A stretch of 10,761 nucleotides of DNA, from the NCBI GenBank assembly GCA_030550075.1, contig JAUQQB010000061.1, positions 1-10,761 on the forward strand. Reading direction: 5' to 3'. A program made the position numbers and the translations under genes. The stretch comes from Chloroflexota bacterium. Lineage in GTDB: Bacteria; Chloroflexota; Anaerolineae; Thermoflexales; Thermoflexaceae. How positions within the stretch are numbered: the first letter of the stretch is position 1; every line of letters begins with the position of its first letter. The notes beneath the pieces were generated by a model. That model had not been told where the DNA came from. It did not search any database and was given only the letters and a program-made list of their open reading frames with translations. Positions 6,713 to 10,761 of the stretch are shown piece by piece.

Positions 6713-7963
6713 ATGCGCCCGCTGCATCGATTGATCGCGATATGCCTGGTTTTCCTCATCGGGGCCGCTGCATGCCAACCCGCCACCCCGTCCCCTACCC
6801 CGCCCCCTGCGGCTACTCCGACCGCTGCACCCGCCGCATCCCCTACCCCTGTCGGCACGCCGGAGGAGCGTGCCCCCATTCGTATCGGCGCGCCCTTCAA
6901 TTTGACCGGTGGGATGGCTTCCATCGATGTCCCGGCAGCCAATGGGGCCCAGCTGGCCACCGAGGAGATCAACGCCGCCGGTGGTGTCCTGGGCCGCCCG
7001 ATTGAGCTGTTGGTCCGGGACACCAAGACCGATCCCGCCACGGCCGCCACAGTGGTCACCCAGCTGATTGAGCAGGATAAGGTCGTTGTGGTTATCGGTT
7101 TCAACGATTCCGACTATGTACTGGCCGCCGGACCCCTCTGTCAGCGAGCAGGGATCCCCTTCATCACGGTCGGGGCCACCTCGCCACGTCTGCCGGGCCA
7201 GGTTGGGGATGTGCTCTTCCTGACTCCCTTCGGCGACAATGTGCAGGCCGCGGTAGGAGCCGAGTTCGCCTTTGAGAAGTTCGGCAAGACCGCCTACCTG
7301 CTCTGGGACAAAGGCGCGGAATATACCACCGTCCTGGCCAAATACTTCAAGGATCGCTTCACTGAGCTGGGCGGGACCATCGCACTGGAGGATACCTACC
7401 AGTCCGGCGATAAGGATTTCTCCGCCCAGATCGCCAAGGTGAAGGCTTTGCCTCAGCAACCGGACTTCTACTATATCTCCGCTTTGCCGGATGATGTGGG
7501 GACGATCGTGAAGCAATTCCGGAACGCAGGGATCACTGGACCCATCGTGGGCGGTGATGGCTACGACACCCCGCTCCTCCTGGAGGTAGCGGGCCCGGCG
7601 GCTGAGAACGTGTTCTTCACCACCCACTCGCTGCTCACGGCGGACTCCCCGAATGAGAAGGTGCGCAAGTTTGTGGAGGCCTATAAGAAGAAATACGGAA
7701 CGGATCCTGAAGCTGTCTTTGCCGCGTTGGGCTACGATACGGTATATGTGCTCGCCGAAGCCATCCGTCGTGCAGGATCCACGGACAGCCAGGCCATCAA
7801 ACAGGCCCTGGAGAGCATCCGGGACTTTCCGGCGGTCACGGGGGCAATCAATTACTCGCCGCAATCGCATATCCCGCAGAAGGGGGTGACCGTGATCGAG
7901 GTAAAGGGCGGGAAGTTCACCCTGGCCGTCGAACGGGTTCCTCAAAAGGTCCCTGCCCCGTAA
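6713..7963 (+). CDS. Substrate-binding lipoprotein of the branched-chain-type ABC transporter (LivK/Peripla_BP_6 family)
   Basis: This 416-residue extracytoplasmic receptor captures the substrate for the importer. It begins with a lipoprotein signal (MRPLHRLIAICLVFLIG) and a lipobox ending at C21 (AAAC). A linker of about 30 residues rich in Pro, Thr and Ala follows, then the two-lobed type I fold. Recognisable pieces are IRIGAPFNLTGGMASIDVPA, the LATEEINAAGGVLGRPIELL segment, the binding-loop GATSP (T156), and PDFYYISALPDDVGTIVKQF with GYDTPLL. The loop GFNDSD (129-134) lacks the serine pair I would expect in LivJ/LivK, so the ligand may not be leucine-like. The ribosome binding site GGAGG is 7 bases before ATG. 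It is the last transporter gene, followed by a strong hairpin. Confidence 0.94.
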   Translation: MRPLHRLIAICLVFLIGAAACQPATPSPTPPPAATPTAAPAASPTPVGTPEERAPIRIGAPFNLTGGMASIDVPAANGAQLATEEINAAGGVLGRPIELLVRDTKTDPATAATVVTQLIEQDKVVVVIGFNDSDYVLAAGPLCQRAGIPFITVGATSPRLPGQVGDVLFLTPFGDNVQAAVGAEFAFEKFGKTAYLLWDKGAEYTTVLAKYFKDRFTELGGTIALEDTYQSGDKDFSAQIAKVKALPQQPDFYYISALPDDVGTIVKQFRNAGITGPIVGGDGYDTPLLLEVAGPAAENVFFTTHSLLTADSPNEKVRKFVEAYKKKYGTDPEAVFAALGYDTVYVLAEAIRRAGSTDSQAIKQALESIRDFPAVTGAINYSPQSHIPQKGVTVIEVKGGKFTLAVERVPQKVPAP

Positions 7964-7987
7964 GAGTCCTTTAAGGGACAGTCGCCG

Positions 7988-8022
7988 GTGGAGTGGCAGC
8001 GGTCAGACCGCTGCCACTTCAC
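7988..8022 (+). terminator. long stable hairpin after the binding-protein gene
   Basis: GTGGCAGCGGT (7993-8003) pairs perfectly with ACCGCTGCCAC (8007-8017) around a 3-base loop. The stem extends outward through A-T, a G-T wobble and three more pairs (7988-7992 with 8018-8022), for 16 pairs in all. No T-tract follows. It lies 24 bases after the stop of the binding-protein gene and 74 bases before the ligase gene. It may end part of the transcript, or protect the binding-protein mRNA from 3-prime decay while allowing read-through. A second, smaller pairing (GTCC 7966-7969 with GGAC 7976-7979) sits just upstream. Confidence 0.6.
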
Positions 8023-8096
8023 GCTGGCTTCCGGGACTGTGCAATCCAAAGCGATGCCATCGTCTTTATGATTCCCACATCCTGGAGGCAGAGACT

Positions 8097-9443
8097 ATGA
8101 CGGGCTGGAAGAACGAGGTCCGGGCATCGATCCGCAGCCACGGAATTCACTACGTGCGCTTTATCTGGTGCGACAACGCAGGCCTTATCCGAGCCAAGGC
8201 CGTTCACACCGCTTTCCTGGAGGATTACCTGGAGGACGCGGGGGTGGGGATCGCCGCCGCTCAGCAGGCCCTCCCGGTCATGTATGATGCCCTGGCCTCT
8301 GGATCTGGACTGACTCCCGCTGGCGAGGTCCATATGTGGGCGGACTGGTCGACCTTCACCCCGCTGCCTTACGCCCCCGGCCACGCCCGGGTGCTGACGG
8401 ATATCTACGCGGGGGATGAGCCATGGCCTCACTGCCCCCGCTCCTTTCTCCGCCGGATGATCGAACAGGCTGGGCGGCGGGGATGGCGGATCATGGCCGC
8501 CTTTGAGAACGAGTTCTATCTCCTGCGCCGGGAAGGCGACCAGGTGGTCCCGGCCGATTCCACGGTGTTCGCCCAAACGGCCGCCCTGGACGCTGCGGCG
8601 GCGGTGCTGGAGGAACTGACCACCGCCCTGGAAGCTCAGGGGGTCGTCCCGGAGATGATCTACGCGGAATCCGGCCCCGGGCAGTTCGAAATGCCGATTC
8701 GCTACGCGGAGGCGTTGCGGGCGGCGGACAACCAGATCATCTTCCGCGAGACGGTGCGGGCGGTCGCCCGCCATCATGGCCTGATCGCCTCTTTTGTTCC
8801 CAAGATCTTCCCGGACAAGGCCGGCAGCGGCGCTCACCTCCATTTCAGCCTGTGGCGGGGTGATCGCAACCGGACCGCAGATCCTCGCCGCCCGGAGGCG
8901 CTGTCCGCAGAGGCCCGGGCGTTTGTGGCAGGGATCCTCCATCACCTGCCCGCCCTGATGACCTTCACAACCCCCAGCCCGAACTCCTATAAGCGGATCC
9001 GCCCGCGCTTCTGGAGCGGGGCCTTCACCTGCTGGGGCTACGGCAATCGGGAGGCGGCCGTGCGAGTGCCTCAGCCGCCGGCCGGTCGGCCGATCACTCA
9101 CATTGAACTGAAGACAGTGGATCCCTCCTGCAACCCCTATCTGGCCTTAGGGGCCGTGATCGCAGCTGGATTGGATGGTCTGGAGAAAGGGCTCGATCCT
9201 GGCGAGCCCATTCAGATGGATCCGGCCGATCTTTCGGAAGAAGAGCAGGCAGTCCGCGGCATCCGGCCGCTGCCGGCGAGCCTGGGCGAGGCCATCGCGG
9301 CCCTGGAGCAGGATGAGGTCCTCCTTCAAGCGCTGGGGCCAGAGCTCGCGCGCTCCTACCTTGCCGTGCGGCGCGCGGAGTGGGAGGCGATGAAGGATCT
9401 CCCCCACGAGGAGGAAGTGCGGATCCTGCTGGAGCGTTACTGA
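8097..9443 (+). CDS. Glutamine synthetase-like ligase (FluG/NodGS C-terminal type; probable gamma-glutamyl-amine ligase)
   Basis: This 448-residue enzyme has the class-I GS fold and would join an amine to a carboxylate, probably glutamate, using ATP. The N-terminal beta-grasp domain has VRFIWCDNAGLIRAK with D26, which I align with GSI Asp50. Catalytic pieces are FENEF (E137, E139), ESGPGQFE (E191, E198), GSGAHLHFSL (H247, H249), NSYKRIRP (296-303), GNREAAVRVP (N317, R318) and IELKTVDPSCNPYLALGA (E337, K339). Housekeeping GSI has an acidic residue about six positions after the YKR arginine; here an aromatic lies there (F305-W306). K339 stands where GSI has a glutamate-binding Arg. There is no adenylylation tyrosine in the C-terminal region. 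GGAGG lies 8 bases before ATG. It precedes a FluG-type amidohydrolase gene by 89 bases, and no clear promoter of its own is visible. Confidence 0.92.
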   Translation: MTGWKNEVRASIRSHGIHYVRFIWCDNAGLIRAKAVHTAFLEDYLEDAGVGIAAAQQALPVMYDALASGSGLTPAGEVHMWADWSTFTPLPYAPGHARVLTDIYAGDEPWPHCPRSFLRRMIEQAGRRGWRIMAAFENEFYLLRREGDQVVPADSTVFAQTAALDAAAAVLEELTTALEAQGVVPEMIYAESGPGQFEMPIRYAEALRAADNQIIFRETVRAVARHHGLIASFVPKIFPDKAGSGAHLHFSLWRGDRNRTADPRRPEALSAEARAFVAGILHHLPALMTFTTPSPNSYKRIRPRFWSGAFTCWGYGNREAAVRVPQPPAGRPITHIELKTVDPSCNPYLALGAVIAAGLDGLEKGLDPGEPIQMDPADLSEEEQAVRGIRPLPASLGEAIAALEQDEVLLQALGPELARSYLAVRRAEWEAMKDLPHEEEVRILLERY

Positions 9444-9519
9444 GAGGCCACGATCTCCCCACAGGTCCGCCCACTTCAGCGGCTATCCGATAGTTTCCTG
9501 ACAAACCCTTGCAAGCTCT

Positions 9520-9524
9520 GGAGG
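9520..9524 (+). promoter_or_regulatory. ribosome binding site for a GTG start
   Basis: GGAGG is 8 bases before GTG at 9533. It lies inside the longer open frame that begins at a TTG at 9509, so the GTG start is preferred. Confidence 0.7.
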
Positions 9525-9532
9525 GAGAGAAC

Positions 9533-10654
9533 GTGGATCTCTCGGGCATCCCGATCATTGACCAGCATGCCCATAATCTATTGCGTCCCGAGCACACACG
9601 GGCCTTTGCCTATCCCTCGGCCTTCACCGAGGGTTATGCCATCGAAGTGGTCACCCACCATGTGCAGGAGACCCTCTTTTTCCGCCGCAGCATGCGGGAA
9701 ATCGCGGAATTGTTGGGCTGCGAGCCGAGGCTGGAGGCGATCCTGGAGGCGCGGGAGCAGCTGGGCTTTGAGCAACTTGCCCGACGCTGTTTCGAGGCGT
9801 CGGGCTTCCAGGCCATCCTCATGGACGATGGCTTCATGCCGGATCAGGTGATGCCAACCGGGTGGCATAACCGTTTCGCCCGAACCTATCGTTTGCTTCG
9901 CGTGGAGTTCCTGGCCGAGCAATTGATCCTGCAGACCCCGACCTGGTCCGCATTTGAAGAGGCCTTTCGATCCGCCCTCGACCTTCCAGCGTCAGAGGTC
10001 GTTGGCTTCAAGACCATCGTGGCCTATCGAACGGGATTGGCCATCGAAATCCCGGATCCGGAAGCCGTTCGCTCGGCCTTTGCGTCCTTACGACAGCAGG
10101 CTGCGCAGGGAGCACGCCTCCGATTGGCCCACAAGCCTCTGAACGACTGGGTGGTCTGGCGAACGCTGGAAGCTGCCGCTCAGCAGGGCCGACCCGTTCA
10201 GTTCCACACTGGCTTCGGAGACCCGGATCTGGACCTGAGGTGGGCCAACCCATTGCACCTGCGCCCGCTGCTGGAACACCCCGGTTTCCAGCGAGTGCCC
10301 TTTGTGCTGCTCCATGCTTCCTATCCTTACACTCGGGAGGTCGGCTATCTCGCGGCGGTCTATCCCCACGTCCATGTGGATCTGGGCCTGGCCATCCCCT
10401 TCCTGAGCCATTTCGGGATGGCCTTCGTTGTCCGCGCCTTCCTGGAGTTCACGCCGATCAGCAAGATCCTGTTCTCGACAGACGCTCATCTGATCCCGGA
10501 GCTGTTCTACCTGGGGGCTCGCTGGGGGCGGCGGATTCTGGGGGAAGTCCTGGCGGCGACCGTTGAGGATGGGGATCTCACTGCCGCTGAGGCGGAAAAG
10601 GCGGCGGAGGCGATCCTGCGGCGGAACGCACAAACCCTCTATCATTTGGAATAG
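9533..10654 (+). CDS. FluG-type metal-dependent amidohydrolase (amidohydrolase 2 family)
   Basis: This 373-residue TIM-barrel hydrolase resembles the N-terminal half of FluG/NodGS. Metal and catalytic residues appear in the expected order: H12 and H14 in IDQHAHN, K160 in VVGFKTIVAYRTGL, H225 in VQFHTGFGD, H261 in LLHASYPY and D317 in FSTDAH. GYLAAVYPHVHVDLGLAIPF is a strong family stretch. The product would hydrolyse an amide or related C-N bond, or decarboxylate, as family members do both. The substrate is unknown. No signal peptide is seen, so it acts in the cytoplasm. The GTG start is chosen for its ribosome binding site and for the short N-terminus before the HxH strand. It follows the GS-like gene by 89 bases on the same strand, so the two FluG modules are separate proteins that may act in sequence. 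Confidence 0.92.
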   Translation: MDLSGIPIIDQHAHNLLRPEHTRAFAYPSAFTEGYAIEVVTHHVQETLFFRRSMREIAELLGCEPRLEAILEAREQLGFEQLARRCFEASGFQAILMDDGFMPDQVMPTGWHNRFARTYRLLRVEFLAEQLILQTPTWSAFEEAFRSALDLPASEVVGFKTIVAYRTGLAIEIPDPEAVRSAFASLRQQAAQGARLRLAHKPLNDWVVWRTLEAAAQQGRPVQFHTGFGDPDLDLRWANPLHLRPLLEHPGFQRVPFVLLHASYPYTREVGYLAAVYPHVHVDLGLAIPFLSHFGMAFVVRAFLEFTPISKILFSTDAHLIPELFYLGARWGRRILGEVLAATVEDGDLTAAEAEKAAEAILRRNAQTLYHLE

Positions 10655-10706
10655 GACCGAGGAGAGACCTGTCCAGCTGGCCATCCCCCTCAATCTATAT
10701 ACTACA

Positions 10707-10719
10707 TAGGACTTACGCA
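10707..10719. mobile_element. possible insertion-sequence end motif
   Basis: TAGGACTTACGCA resembles terminal sequences I associate with insertion sequences in cyanobacteria and Chloroflexota. It sits 53 bases after the amidohydrolase stop, right where sequence of different style begins. No transposase or opposite end is in the window, so this is only a lead from memory of the motif. Confidence 0.3.
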
Positions 10720-10761
10720 GTTCGTTTCCCATGGGGGCTTTGGAGGCGGAGCGGGGCGCCT

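Noticed and set aside
6698..7945. 415-codon open frame on the minus strand opposite the binding-protein gene
   Set aside because: It mirrors a clear lipoprotein gene with a strong ribosome binding site and full family match. The antisense translation is low-complexity and Gly/Arg-rich, as expected of an antisense frame in GC-rich coding DNA.
8067..8072. TATGAT as a -10 box for the GS-like gene
   Set aside because: No acceptable -35 sequence is present 16-18 bases upstream and there is no extended -10 TG, so a separate promoter cannot be supported.
8019..9101. 360-codon open frame on the minus strand opposite the GS-like gene
   Set aside because: It lies opposite an unambiguous enzyme gene and has no recognisable domain. 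Long antisense frames are common in GC-rich genes.
1..10761. CRISPR array, tRNA or rRNA genes
   Set aside because: No regularly spaced repeats and no cloverleaf or rRNA-like stretch were seen on either strand.

Overview
The window is GC-rich bacterial DNA with compact gene spacing and strong Shine-Dalgarno sites of the GGAGG type. The substrate-binding lipoprotein has a Pro/Thr/Ala-rich linker, and the proteins are rich in Arg, Leu and Ala. This style is reminiscent of thermophilic Chloroflexota (Thermoflexus-like). That placement is an impression from composition, not a database result.

Left part, positions 1-2786. After the last codons of a plus-strand gene come two minus-strand genes. One is a very short MerR-type DNA-binding protein that ends right after its winged-helix region. 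The other is a P1B-type heavy-metal ATPase with an N-terminal HMA domain. The ATPase has a textbook MerR-family promoter: a 22-bp perfect palindrome with CueR-type arms sits in a 20-bp spacer between TTGACC and TACACT. The palindrome points to copper or silver, but the ion-pathway motif is YPC instead of the usual CPC, so the metal is uncertain.

Middle part, positions 2787-7963. A divergent intergenic region also carries a near-consensus sigma-70 promoter (TTGACA, 17 bp, TACAAT) facing right. It drives a tightly packed five-gene branched-chain-amino-acid-type (HAAT) ABC transporter in the order ATPase (LivG type), ATPase (LivF type), permease (LivH type), permease (LivM type), lipoprotein binding protein. 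Gene junctions overlap or are only a few bases long.

Right part, positions 7964-10761. A long stable hairpin follows the binding-protein gene. Then come a class-I glutamine-synthetase-like ligase and a metal-dependent amidohydrolase, the two halves of the fungal and plant FluG/NodGS fusion encoded as separate adjacent genes. The ligase keeps the GS catalytic framework but shows no adenylylation tyrosine and lacks an acidic residue where GSI has its ammonium-site glutamate. It is therefore more likely a gamma-glutamyl-amine-type ligase than a housekeeping glutamine synthetase. With the transporter upstream, the simplest reading is a pathway that imports a nitrogen compound, ligates it to glutamate (or a similar acid) and hydrolyses an amide or related bond. 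The substrate cannot be read from the sequence. The last 50 bases carry a short motif resembling an insertion-sequence end.
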